Assembly (NCBI GenBank): GCA_965221725.1
Contig: OZ244909.1
Coordinates: 3,100,001 to 3,164,000 of the forward strand
Length of the DNA: 64,000 nt
Reading direction: 5' to 3'
From: HK1 sp965221725
GTDB lineage: Bacteria > Pseudomonadota > Gammaproteobacteria > HK1
Positions 42,101 through 50,836 of the stretch are shown one piece after another (position 1 is the first letter of the stretch; every line of letters begins with the position of its first letter). A model generated the notes under the pieces. The model saw nothing but the letters and a program-made list of their open reading frames with translations. It was not told the DNA's origin and searched no databases. Made by a program: the position numbers and the translations under genes.

Positions 42101-43240
42101 GTGAGCTACACGCCCGAGCGCAAGGTACGCCGCATCATCGACGCGAACCTGGAGTCGGACATTATGAACACCGCCGTCCTGCATCCCGTTGCCGGGCGCC
42201 TGCGGAGTGCGGGGCGCCGGGTGTATGCCGCGTTCCGCGCGACCATGCGCGATCGGGTCGTCCTGGTCTTCGTGTCGGCCCTCGTCGGGCTTGGCGTGCT
42301 GGACCCCGCCCGGCTTCCGGAGAGCCTGCGCTTCGTCGCCGGGGCGCTCGCCGGTATCGCGCCGTTCCTGGTGCTCGCGGTGGCCATCGCCGCGTTCACG
42401 GCCGCGAGCGGTGCGGACCGCCTCATCGCCCGCGCCTTCTCGGGCAGCCCCGGTCGCACCATCGTGCTCGCCTCGGTCGTGGGCGCCCTGTCGCCGTTTT
42501 GCTCCTGTGGCGTCATCCCGCTGATCGCGGCAATGCTGCGGGCCGGCGTGCCGCTCGCGCCGGTCATGGCCTTCTGGCTCGCGTCGCCCATCATGGACCC
42601 GGAGATGTTCGTGCTCACCGCGGCCGGCGTGGGCCTCGGCTTTGCGGGTGCCAAGACCGTGGCGGCGGTGGGCATGGGGCTCGCCGGTGGCATCGCGGTG
42701 CGGGCGCTGGAGCGCGCCGGCCGGTTGCGGACCCCGCTCGCCGACGCGGTGCGTCCGGGTTGCGGTGCGGCGTTCGATCCGCGCTCGCCCGTCTCCGTGC
42801 GGTGGCGGTTCTGGGAGGAGGCCGAGCGGCGGGACCGCTTTGTGCGCGACTCGCTCGGCACCGGCGGATTTCTCCTCAAGTGGCTGACCGCCGCGTTCCT
42901 GGCCGAGAGCCTCATGGTGGCGTACCTGCCGGCGGAGTCGGTGGCCGCGGTGGTAGGCGGTGACAACGCCTTCGCCATCCCCCTGGCCGCGGTGGTCGGG
43001 GTGCCGGCCTACCTCAACGGATACGCCGCCATCCCGCTCATCTCCGGCCTGCTGGAGATGGGGATGTCGAGCGGCGCCGCGCTCGCCTTCGTCACCGCCG
43101 GCGCGGTTTCGAGCATTCCTGCCGCCATCGCGGTCTGGGCGCTGGTCCGCCGCAGCGTGTTCGTCCTGTATCTCGCGCTGGGTCTCGGCGGCGCGATACT
43201 CGCCGGGGTTCTCTACCAGGTGAGCGGCGCTCCGATCTGA
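42101..43240 (+). CDS. DUF318/ArsP-type permease
   Basis: 379 residues from GTG 42101, which has AGGA seven bases upstream; ATG 42164 is an alternative. It has about eight to ten hydrophobic segments, and the signature SPFCSCGVIPLIAAML with paired cysteines defines the DUF318/ArsP-like permease family, known for export of organoarsenicals or other small organics. PLAAVVGVPAYLNGYAAIPL is the second conserved half. A hydrophilic loop of ~60 residues lies in the middle. The close spacing to the molybdenum enzyme suggests one transcript. Substrate unknown. Confidence 0.75.
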   Translation: MSYTPERKVRRIIDANLESDIMNTAVLHPVAGRLRSAGRRVYAAFRATMRDRVVLVFVSALVGLGVLDPARLPESLRFVAGALAGIAPFLVLAVAIAAFTAASGADRLIARAFSGSPGRTIVLASVVGALSPFCSCGVIPLIAAMLRAGVPLAPVMAFWLASPIMDPEMFVLTAAGVGLGFAGAKTVAAVGMGLAGGIAVRALERAGRLRTPLADAVRPGCGAAFDPRSPVSVRWRFWEEAERRDRFVRDSLGTGGFLLKWLTAAFLAESLMVAYLPAESVAAVVGGDNAFAIPLAAVVGVPAYLNGYAAIPLISGLLEMGMSSGAALAFVTAGAVSSIPAAIAVWALVRRSVFVLYLALGLGGAILAGVLYQVSGAPI

Positions 43241-43265
43241 GGTCGGCGGGCCGGCGACTGCCCGT

Positions 43266-44408
43266 TCACATGTTCGGCGAGGGATTCCGGAGCAGGTCCA
43301 CGAGGGCGTCGATGTCGTCCTCGTTGTTGTAGAGGTGGGCGGAGAGCCGGAGCCGGCCCCGGCGCACCGACACCGCGATGTGGCGTTCCGCGCACGCCTC
43401 CGCCAGGGCGTCCACATCCGCGGACGGTGGTTTGATCATCAGGATGCCGGCCCGATGCTCGGGCGCCGGTGACACCTCGCAGCCGATCGCCTCCAGCGCG
43501 CCCGCCGCCCGGTCGAGCAGGGCCGTGATGTGGGCGGCGGTGCGGGCCGCGCCGGCTTCGAGCAGCATGTCCACCGCCGCGCCGAGCCCATGGACCAGGG
43601 GGAAGGTCGGCGCCGCTTCTTCCAGTCGGGATGCGTCGGTACGCAGGTCGAACCGCGTACCGTCGAAGGCGAACGGGTCCTCGACGCTGTGCCAGCCGAC
43701 GAGGGCGGGGCGGAGATTCGGCAGCAGGTCGCGGTCCACGTACAGGAATCCGATGCCGATGAGCCCGAGCAGCCACTTGTGCGAGCAGGCGGCCATGGCG
43801 TGGATGCCGCTCGCCTTCACGTCGATGGGGAACGCCCCGGCCTGCTGGATGGCGTCCACCACGAAGAGCACGTCCCGGTCCCGGCAGAGCCGACCGATGG
43901 CGTCCACATCGGTGCGGTGACCGCTCGCGAACTGCACCGCACTGACCGCGACCAGCCGGGTGCGTGGGCCGATGGCCTCCTCGACCGCCTCGGGCGTCAC
44001 CGCCCCGTCCGTCACCCGCAACTCGCGCACCCGGACCCCGCGGTTCGCGAGATGCTTCCAGGCGTAGACGTTGGACGGATACTCCAGGGCGCTCGCCACT
44101 GCCACTTCGTCCCCGGGGCGCCAGTCGAGACCCTCCGCCACCAGCGCCAGACCCTGGGAGGTGCTCCGGACGAACACGATCTCCTCGGCCGAGGCGCCGA
44201 CAAGCTCCGCGGTGCGCGCCCGCACTTCCGCTGCGCGCTCCCACCAGGCGGCCGACGCCATGTTGCCGTGCGCGACGTGGTCGTCGAGCCAGGCATTGAT
44301 CGCCGCCCGTACCGTCGCGGAGCCGGGCGCCACCGCGGCGCAGTTGAGGTAGGCGTGGTCCGTGCAGACCGGAAACGCCTGGCGGTACGTCGTGCTCAGG
44401 GAAGGCAT
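43266..44408 (-). CDS. Class V aminotransferase (PLP, cysteine desulfurase-like fold)
   Basis: 380 residues from ATG 44408, preceded by CGAGGAGCC. Fold-type I features are clear: EEIVFVRSTSQGLALVAEGL, Asp185 in LFVVDAIQQAGA (contacts the cofactor ring) and Lys211 in ACSHKWLLGLIGIGFLYV (Schiff base). The C-terminal VRRGRLRLSAHLYNNEDDIDALVDLL is typical. Members act as cysteine desulfurases, kynureninase-like enzymes or isopenicillin-N epimerases; the motif set here does not allow a choice. It converges with the permease gene with a 25-bp gap. Confidence 0.8.
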   Translation of the reverse strand: MPSLSTTYRQAFPVCTDHAYLNCAAVAPGSATVRAAINAWLDDHVAHGNMASAAWWERAAEVRARTAELVGASAEEIVFVRSTSQGLALVAEGLDWRPGDEVAVASALEYPSNVYAWKHLANRGVRVRELRVTDGAVTPEAVEEAIGPRTRLVAVSAVQFASGHRTDVDAIGRLCRDRDVLFVVDAIQQAGAFPIDVKASGIHAMAACSHKWLLGLIGIGFLYVDRDLLPNLRPALVGWHSVEDPFAFDGTRFDLRTDASRLEEAAPTFPLVHGLGAAVDMLLEAGAARTAAHITALLDRAAGALEAIGCEVSPAPEHRAGILMIKPPSADVDALAEACAERHIAVSVRRGRLRLSAHLYNNEDDIDALVDLLRNPSPNM

Positions 44409-44516
44409 CGCGGCTCCTCGCCCGGTTCGGCCCCGCTCGGTGACGGCGGCGCATTGTACGGGCCGCCGCCGCTGGATGTCTTGAGCCGGCGGCATCCGAC
44501 CCTGGTGGCGCCACTC

Positions 44517-45305
44517 CTACCAGCAGCAGAAACCGCCGTCGACCAGCAAATCGACACCGGTGCAGTAGGACGATGCCGCGGACGCCAGGAAGACGGCCGG
44601 CCCGACCATTTCATCCACCGTCGCCATCCTTTGCATCGGGGTCTGGCTCTCGAATGCCCTGGTCTGGTGCACCATTTCGGGCCGCGTGTTCATCGGCGTT
44701 GCGGTATAGCCCGGGCTGATCGAGTTGACGCGGATGCCTCGCTCGACCCATTCCATCGCCATGGACTTCGACATGTGAATCACGGCGGCCTTGGAGGCGT
44801 TGTAGTGCACCTGCATCAGGCCTCGGTTGACGATGACCCCGGACATGGAAGCGATGTTGATGATCGATCCGCGCCCATGTTTCAACATTGCGTTCGCCTC
44901 GGCCTGGCAGGAGAGGAAGACGCCTTTCAGGTTGACGTCCATCAGGGTCTGGAATTGTTCCTCGCTCATCTCCTCGGCCGGGTTGGCATTGGCGATGCCC
45001 GCCGCGTTCACCGCGATCCCGAGTGCACCAAGGTCCTTTTCCGTCCGCTCGACCGCTTCGCCGAGTGATGATCGGTCGGTCACGTTCACGCGGATGGCGA
45101 TCGCTCTGCGTCCCGCTGCTTCGATGAGGCTGACCGTGTCGGACAACCCCGCATCCGTGCGAACATCAAGGCAAGCGACATCTGCGCCGCACTGGGCGAG
45201 CCCCACAGCGATGCGTTGGCCGATGCCGCTGCCGGCACCGGTGACGATGGCGACGCGGCCTGACAGGTCGAAAAGTGCAGGGGCGTTCAGGGTGACTGCG
45301 GTCAT
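44517..45305 (-). CDS. Short-chain dehydrogenase/reductase, sugar locus SDR 1
   Basis: 262 residues. Classical SDR features are NAD(P) motif VTGAGSGIGQRIA (~20-32), NAAGIAN, catalytic Ser in INIASMSG, YNASK (Tyr-x3-Lys), and the C-terminal TGVDLLVDGG. CLDVR after the second strand places an acidic residue that favours NAD(H). It is the last gene of the minus-strand sugar-import operon, so a likely job is oxidising an imported polyol or sugar. It ends 108 bp before the aminotransferase start. Confidence 0.8.
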   Translation of the reverse strand: MTAVTLNAPALFDLSGRVAIVTGAGSGIGQRIAVGLAQCGADVACLDVRTDAGLSDTVSLIEAAGRRAIAIRVNVTDRSSLGEAVERTEKDLGALGIAVNAAGIANANPAEEMSEEQFQTLMDVNLKGVFLSCQAEANAMLKHGRGSIINIASMSGVIVNRGLMQVHYNASKAAVIHMSKSMAMEWVERGIRVNSISPGYTATPMNTRPEMVHQTRAFESQTPMQRMATVDEMVGPAVFLASAASSYCTGVDLLVDGGFCCW

Positions 45306-45358
45306 GTTTCAAATCGGCTCGCGCCGCACAGGGCGCACGAAACCGCTCCGTTCGATAC

Positions 45359-46141
45359 CTACGACATGATCAGGCCACCATCAACGTTGATGGTCTGGCC
45401 GGTGATGTAGTCTGCGTCTTCGCTGGCGAGAAACGCCACGAGTCCGGCGACGTCCTTGCCCTCGCCGGCGCGCTTCATGGGGATGTTCCGAATCCATGCT
45501 TCCATGAGCTCTCCAGGGCCGTACTCGCCCAGCAACCGACCCCACACGCGGTCGTTGTAATCCCACATGTCGGTCCTGATGATGCCGGGACAGATGGCGT
45601 TGACGGTGATGCCGTCGCGCGCAACCTCTTTCGCGAGGCTCTGTGTCAGCCCCATCACGCCAAACTTCGATGCTGCGTAGTGCGGGGTATGGATGAATCC
45701 GTCGCGGGCCTGACCCGAGGCCGTATTGATGAGCTTCCCGCCCTCGCCGGATTTGCGCATCCGCCGAATCGCCTCCTGGCAGCACAGGAACACGCCCTTC
45801 GTATTCACGTTCATCGTATCGTCCCACTGCTCTTCCGTGAGTACCTCGATCTTTGCAATGGTGATGATGCCGGCGTTCTGGACGGAGATGTCGACGCGGC
45901 CGAACTCGTCTTCGGCCCGATCGTAGAGCGCTCGAACGGCCGCTGCGTCGCTGACGTCGCAGACCACCCCGCACGCGTTGGCTCCGTGGTCGCGAAGCGT
46001 CGATGCCGCGTCTTCAACCTGCTCTTCGACCGAAGCGAGCACCAGATTGGCGTCCTCGGCGGCGAACCGCTCGGCGATGGCGAGGCCGATTCCCCGGTTG
46101 CCGCCGGTCACTACGATGGTCTTTCCGGAAAATCGGTTCAT
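45359..46141 (-). CDS. Short-chain dehydrogenase/reductase, sugar locus SDR 2
   Basis: 260 residues from ATG 46141, which overlaps the ABC ATPase stop (TGATG); GGGGGAG stands nine bases upstream. An ATG nine bases earlier (46150) has no room for a ribosome-binding site. SDR motifs: VVTGGNRGIGLAIA, QNAGIITIA, NTASGQAR, YAASKFG and TGQTINVDGG. It is translationally coupled to the importer, supporting action on the imported substrate or its product. Confidence 0.8.
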   Translation of the reverse strand: MNRFSGKTIVVTGGNRGIGLAIAERFAAEDANLVLASVEEQVEDAASTLRDHGANACGVVCDVSDAAAVRALYDRAEDEFGRVDISVQNAGIITIAKIEVLTEEQWDDTMNVNTKGVFLCCQEAIRRMRKSGEGGKLINTASGQARDGFIHTPHYAASKFGVMGLTQSLAKEVARDGITVNAICPGIIRTDMWDYNDRVWGRLLGEYGPGELMEAWIRNIPMKRAGEGKDVAGLVAFLASEDADYITGQTINVDGGLIMS

Positions 46142-47703
46142 CAGTGCCATCTCCCCCGTGTGCCTTTCGTCGGCTTGACCGGGCCGCCTTGATCGGACCT
46201 CCGAGTCCGGCTGGCCGTCGCGAGCTCCATGACGAGCACGTCGTCGGCTTCGTGTCGGTCCAGAATGCCTGCTTGCTGCCCATTCGACATGACCAGGATG
46301 CGGTTCGAGACCCCCAGTACTTCTTCAAGGTCGGAGCTGACAAAGATTACCGCGACCCCTTGCTCGGCCAGATCCACGATGAGTTCGTAGATCGAGGATC
46401 GCGCCCCGACGTCGATGCCGCGGGTGGGTTCATCCAGCAGAACGACGCGTGGCTCTCTGGCGAGCCATTTCGCCAGAACGACCTTCTGCTGATTGCCGCC
46501 CGACATCTCGTCGGCATTCTGGTGCCCGCGACCCTTGATCCCGAACTTCCTGATGTTGTCGCTCGCAAACTTCCTGACCCTGGCGCTGCTCACCCAACCG
46601 GATGTCGTCACGGATTCGAAGTTCGAGTAGGCGATGTTGTCCTGTATGCGGTGGTTCAATACGAGACCCTGCAGTTTTCGATCCTCAGGTACGAGAACGA
46701 GGCCGTTTCCGATCGCATCGCGGGGGCGGCGCGGCGTGATGTCCTCCCCGTTCAGGTAGACGTGGCCGGCGGCAATCGGGTCGGCGCCGGCGATGGCGCG
46801 CACGAGCTCGGTTCGGCCGGCTCCGACGAGCCCCGCGATACCGAAAATCTCCCCTTTCCCGACCTCGAAATTCACGCCGGAAAAGTGACCGAGTGCCGAC
46901 GAAAGATCCCGTATTTCCAGCACCGCCTCATCGCTCGGAGTCGGAACGTCGGGGAATATGCGGTCCATGCTGCGCCCGACCATCGCCTCGACGATGGTTC
47001 GTACCGGCAAGTCGGCGGTGTCGAACTCTTCTACCTTGTCACCGTCGCGCATGACCACGATTCGGTCAGCGATCTGCTTGATTTCCTCCAGGCGGTGAGA
47101 AATGTAGATGATTCCTACGCCTTCCGATTTCAGCTTCTCCATCTGCGCAAACAGAAGTCTGGTCTCCGCGCCGCCCAGTGCGGCGGTCGGCTCGTCGAGA
47201 ATGAGAAGCCTGGCGTCCAGGGTCAGCGCCTTGGCGATCTCGATGAGTTGCTGGTTGGCGGTCGAAAGTCCTTCGACCGTGCGTTTCGCGGAGATGTCCA
47301 GACCCAGACGTTCGAGGCCGCGGTGGGCGCGTTCTTCCATTTCCTTGCGGTCGATGCGGCCGGCTTTCATCGGATAACGACCGACGAAGATGTTCTCCGC
47401 GATCGACAGATGCGGCAGCAACAGCAGCTCCTGATGGATCATGCCGATGCCGGAATCGATCGCTTCGCGAGGGTTGGCGGGCGCATAGGGTGCGTCTCGC
47501 CATGTCATTTCTCCGGAACTCGGGAGAATCGTTCCGGAGATGACGTTCGACACCGTGGACTTGCCGGCGCCGTTCTCGCCGAGCAGCGCCACCACCTCGC
47601 CCGCGTACACATCCATGTCGAACCCGTGCAGGACTTCCGTCGGCCCGTAGGACTTTCGAATTCCGCGCAGTGACAGGATTGGCGAGCGGCTCTGCGAGGT
47701 CAT
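46141..47703 (-). CDS. Sugar ABC transporter ATPase with two nucleotide-binding domains (RbsA/XylG type)
   Basis: 520 residues from ATG 47703. The first domain has Walker A LLGENGAGKST, signature LSTANQQLIEIAKAL and Walker B LLILDEPTAAL. The second has the degenerate Walker A GIAGLVGAGRTEL, signature MSGGNQQKVVLAKWL and Walker B VVLLDEPTRGID, as usual in the carbohydrate CUT2 family. It powers import by the permease at 48797 with the binding protein at 47744. The gene order binding protein, ATPase, SDR is contiguous; the permease is first. Confidence 0.9.
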   Translation of the reverse strand: MTSQSRSPILSLRGIRKSYGPTEVLHGFDMDVYAGEVVALLGENGAGKSTVSNVISGTILPSSGEMTWRDAPYAPANPREAIDSGIGMIHQELLLLPHLSIAENIFVGRYPMKAGRIDRKEMEERAHRGLERLGLDISAKRTVEGLSTANQQLIEIAKALTLDARLLILDEPTAALGGAETRLLFAQMEKLKSEGVGIIYISHRLEEIKQIADRIVVMRDGDKVEEFDTADLPVRTIVEAMVGRSMDRIFPDVPTPSDEAVLEIRDLSSALGHFSGVNFEVGKGEIFGIAGLVGAGRTELVRAIAGADPIAAGHVYLNGEDITPRRPRDAIGNGLVLVPEDRKLQGLVLNHRIQDNIAYSNFESVTTSGWVSSARVRKFASDNIRKFGIKGRGHQNADEMSGGNQQKVVLAKWLAREPRVVLLDEPTRGIDVGARSSIYELIVDLAEQGVAVIFVSSDLEEVLGVSNRILVMSNGQQAGILDRHEADDVLVMELATASRTRRSDQGGPVKPTKGTRGRWH

Positions 47704-47743
47704 GGCATCGCTCGTCGAAGAATCGGCGCCGGCGTCGAGTCTG

Positions 47744-48679
47744 CTACGGGTGCTTCTCCACGAACATCGGCGCGTTCTCGCAGGTCGTGAGCACGGCATT
47801 CGGGATCTGGCGGGCCGGAACGGAGGCGCCGTGTGAAACCGCGACCGCCGAGTTGACCGCCAGAACGCCCATGGCCTGCGTGGCCTGAGTTGCGGTCACG
47901 ATGAACGGCGTGTCGCACTTGGCCAGGGATTCCAGCGCCGCCACGTCGCCGTCATAGCCGCCAACGACGATCTGGTCGGAGAGACCGGCAACCTCCACCG
48001 CTTTCGCGGCGCCCATGGCGATGGCGTCGGCCTGACCGAAGATGATCCTGACGTCGGGATGGGCCTGCAGCATGTTCTGAGCAATCGAGAAACCTTCGTC
48101 CGGGGACCACATCTGCGTCCACTGCTGGGCGACCAGCTCGATGCCCGGGTTCTCGTCGATGGCTCTCTTGCAGCCTTCGAAGCGCTGGACTTCGGGAGTC
48201 GTGCCTTTCTGGCCATGAATGATGACCATCTTGCCCTCGCCACCGGCGAGACCGATGAGGTGGGAACAGACCTGGTAAGAAGACAGGACGTTCTCGCCGT
48301 AGATCACCGTGTCACCGGGTTCACCTTCAGGCTCACGGTCGACGTTGATGACCGGGATGCCTTCCCTGCGGGCCAGACGGGTCGGAACCGCGGCGGCGGC
48401 GGCGCCGGCGGGGATGTAGATGAAGGCATCGATGCCCTGGGTCAACAGATCTTGCACCTGGCTGACCTGGGTGTTGGTGTCGCCCTTGGCATCGACGGTG
48501 ATGACCTCGATGCCGAGTTTGGCGGCATAGCCTTCAACGCCCAGCTTGATCTGGTTGAAGTAGTCGGCTTGCAGGTTCGGTACGGCGAGGCCGAGCTTCT
48601 TGATTCCAGCCGCTGACGCCGTACCCGCGAACATCGCGAGAGCGGCCATGCACAGTAGACGCTTCAATGTAGCTTTCAT
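47744..48679 (-). CDS. Periplasmic sugar-binding protein of CUT2 ABC importer
   Basis: 311 residues from ATG 48679. A signal peptide (LLCMAALAMFAGTASA|AG) is followed by a type I periplasmic-binding fold: KKLGLAVPNLQADYFNQIKLGVEGYA, ITVDAKGDTNTQVSQVQDLL, IPVINVDREPEG and VVGGYDGDVAALESL. This is the RbsB-like (Peripla_BP_4) layout that binds pentoses, polyols or related sugars. Ligand identity cannot be read from it. It lies 40 bp before the ATPase gene. Confidence 0.9.
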   Translation of the reverse strand: MKATLKRLLCMAALAMFAGTASAAGIKKLGLAVPNLQADYFNQIKLGVEGYAAKLGIEVITVDAKGDTNTQVSQVQDLLTQGIDAFIYIPAGAAAAAVPTRLARREGIPVINVDREPEGEPGDTVIYGENVLSSYQVCSHLIGLAGGEGKMVIIHGQKGTTPEVQRFEGCKRAIDENPGIELVAQQWTQMWSPDEGFSIAQNMLQAHPDVRIIFGQADAIAMGAAKAVEVAGLSDQIVVGGYDGDVAALESLAKCDTPFIVTATQATQAMGVLAVNSAVAVSHGASVPARQIPNAVLTTCENAPMFVEKHP

Positions 48680-48796
48680 CGCTGCTTGCTCCTCACTGAT
48701 ACCGGGTCGTGGTGCCTGTTCGTGACCCGTGGGTGGATGTCCGACCATGCGGACCTTGTCCCCGAGAAGCGTACGATGCCCCGCTCCCCGGGAGCT

Positions 48797-49777
48797 TCAC
48801 TTCCTTCTGTGCTGGAACGTCTCGGCCGCGACCGCCAGCACGATGACCAGGCCGATGACCACCTGCTGCAGGAACGGAGAAACGCTGAGCAGATTGAGGC
48901 CGTTGCGCAGCACCCCGATGATCAGTACGCCGATGATGGTCCCGCCGACGCCGCCGGTGCCGCCGGAGAGGCTGGTTCCGCCAATGACCACCGCGGCGAT
49001 GGCATCGAGTTCATAGGCGATCCCGGAACTCGGTTGCACCGCGTCCAGACGCGCCGCCAGCAGTATTCCGGCCAGGCCGGCGAGGGCGGCGCACACCGCG
49101 TAGACCAACACCGTCGCGCGCTTCACGTTGATGCCCGCCAGGCGCGCGACCTCGGGGTTGCCGCCGATTGCGTAGAGCACCCGGCCGCCCGCACGGTACC
49201 GCTGGAAGAGGACGGCAAGCACGAACACCACCAGCATCACCGCAACGGTGATGGTCAGGAATCCCCCGTAGCGGATGATGGCACCCAGGTTGAACCAGGG
49301 CGGGAAGCCGATGATCTGCGAGCCGTTGGTGATCATGTTCGCGAGTCCGCGCGCGATGGACATCATGGCGAGGGTGGCGATGAACGGCGGTACCTGAAAC
49401 TCGGTGATCAGCAGCCCGGCGACGACGCCGGTGAGTGCCGCCGCGACCAGGGCCCCCGAGATGGCGACGCCCATCGGCAGGCCTGCTTCGACATTCAGGT
49501 AGCCGAGCACCATCATCGACAGCGCCATCACCGAACCGACCGAGAGGTCGATTCCGGCGATCAGGATGACGAACGTCATGCCCACGGCCATGATGCCGAG
49601 CACGGTGATCTGGTCGAGGATATTCAGGAAGTTCCGGATCGACAGGAACGAGTCGGTCGCGAAGCTGAGGAACACGCACAGCGCGAGCAGCCCCAGCAGT
49701 GGGCCGGTCGCTCCTCGCAACGAAAAAAACTCCGTGAGTCGGAGCCTTGCCTTCGCTTCCGGGGTAGCGGCACTCAT
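48797..49777 (-). CDS. Sugar ABC transporter permease (RbsC type)
   Basis: 326 residues from ATG 49777. About eight to ten membrane helices with the CUT2 permease pattern MAVGMTFVILIAGIDLSVGSVMAL, VPPFIATLAMMSIARGLA, YAIGGNPEVARLAGINVKR and VIGGTSLSGGTGGVGGTIIG. First gene of the minus-strand operon, it starts opposite the transketolase genes with a 219-bp AT-rich divergent promoter region between them. Confidence 0.9.
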   Translation of the reverse strand: MSAATPEAKARLRLTEFFSLRGATGPLLGLLALCVFLSFATDSFLSIRNFLNILDQITVLGIMAVGMTFVILIAGIDLSVGSVMALSMMVLGYLNVEAGLPMGVAISGALVAAALTGVVAGLLITEFQVPPFIATLAMMSIARGLANMITNGSQIIGFPPWFNLGAIIRYGGFLTITVAVMLVVFVLAVLFQRYRAGGRVLYAIGGNPEVARLAGINVKRATVLVYAVCAALAGLAGILLAARLDAVQPSSGIAYELDAIAAVVIGGTSLSGGTGGVGGTIIGVLIIGVLRNGLNLLSVSPFLQQVVIGLVIVLAVAAETFQHRRK

Positions 49778-49996
49778 ATCATCGCTCACCAGAATTGCAT
49801 AAAAATACAAATACGATGAAATATTCCCACAGGCTTTTTTACCTGTCAAGCGGACCCGTGGTCGGAGTCGTATTGTATTTTTCCTCTCTCATTTCATATT
49901 GGGATTTCCAGATTGAAGTTGATCAACGACAAGATCGCTTGACATGTTGTTCATGCGTATGTCTAATCAATCTCGCATAAATATGCGAATCAACCG
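49778..49996. promoter_or_regulatory. AT-rich divergent promoter region of the sugar locus
   Basis: This 219-bp region drives both halves of the locus and is far more AT-rich than its surroundings. It contains a near-consensus promoter on the plus strand (listed separately) and an inverted repeat CGCATA-AA-TATGCG at 49974-49987, at or just after the expected transcription start. GCATAAA also occurs facing the permease (about 49797). These are good candidates for sites of the SorC-type regulator encoded at 53316. Confidence 0.6.
49939..49967 (+). promoter_or_regulatory. Sigma-70-type promoter for the transketolase operon
   Basis: A perfect -35 TTGACA (49939-49944), a 17-bp spacer and a -10 TCTAAT (49962-49967, five of six to consensus) precede the ATG by 30 bp. 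The predicted start of transcription overlaps the CGCATA palindrome, which fits repression by a bound regulator. Confidence 0.75.
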
Positions 49997-50836
49997 ATGA
50001 ACGTTACAGAACTGCGCAGGACTGCGAACAGGATCCGCCGGCGGGATCTTCGGGCCGTCTTCGAGGCCGGGGCTGGCCACATCGGCGGGGAGATGTCCGT
50101 GATCGACATCCTGACCGCCCTCTACTTCCACATCATGAATGTGGATCCGGCCACCCCGCTCGACCCGAACCGGGATCGGCTGGTGCTGAGCAAGGGGCAT
50201 ACCGCCTGCGCGCTCTATGTGACCCTGGCCGAAAGAGGATTCATGCCGCGGGAGGAGATCTCGACCTTCCTGAAGCCCCGTTCGCGGCTGAACGGTCACC
50301 CGAACCGCACCAAGGTGCCCGGGGTGGAAACCAATACGGGACCGCTGGGGCATGGACTGCCGGTCGGTGTAGGCATGGCCGTGGCGGCCGGGCTTTCCGG
50401 CGCAAGCTGGCGCACCTTTGTCATCACGGGCGACGGCGAGCTGCAGGAGGGCAGCAACTGGGAGGCCATCATGGCGGCGGCTCAGTTCAAGCTGGACAGC
50501 CTCACGCTCGTCGTGGACCACAACCGTCTTCAGCAGGGTGCGCGCGTGGCTGACACCAACAGCCTCGCTCCATTGGCGGTCAAGCTGGAATCATTCGGCT
50601 GGGCGGTCGAAGAGATCGACGGGCACGACATGGAGCAGATCTGCAAGGCGCTGTCGCCCGGGGCCGTCACCGCCGGCAAACCGAAATGCGTCATTGCCCA
50701 CACCCACAAGGGACACGGCATCTCGTTCATGTCCGACGACGTTGCCTGGCACCACAAGGTGCCGAGCCGGGAGCAGTACGAACGGGCAATGGCGGAGCTG
50801 GAAGCGGCTCGGGCCGCGATCGAGGAGGCTGTCTGA
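49997..50836 (+). CDS. Transketolase, N-terminal (TPP-binding) subunit
   Basis: 279 residues. The thiamine-diphosphate motif GDGELQEGSNWEA...VDHN (~147-176) and the catalytic-loop features GHIGGEMSVIDILTALYF, LSKGHTACALY and TGPLGHGLPVGVGMA are present. It equals the first half of a full transketolase; the second half is the next gene, overlapping by one base. Split transketolases of this type are common in sugar-acid and branched-pentose pathways, where they cleave a ketose phosphate and pass on a two-carbon unit. Confidence 0.9.
   Translation: MNVTELRRTANRIRRRDLRAVFEAGAGHIGGEMSVIDILTALYFHIMNVDPATPLDPNRDRLVLSKGHTACALYVTLAERGFMPREEISTFLKPRSRLNGHPNRTKVPGVETNTGPLGHGLPVGVGMAVAAGLSGASWRTFVITGDGELQEGSNWEAIMAAAQFKLDSLTLVVDHNRLQQGARVADTNSLAPLAVKLESFGWAVEEIDGHDMEQICKALSPGAVTAGKPKCVIAHTHKGHGISFMSDDVAWHHKVPSREQYERAMAELEAARAAIEEAV

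Noticed and set aside
39440..43417. A 1,325-codon minus-strand frame
   Set aside because: It runs across the molybdopterin oxidoreductase and permease, both clearly coding on the plus strand, and consists of Arg/His/Gly-rich low-complexity residues.
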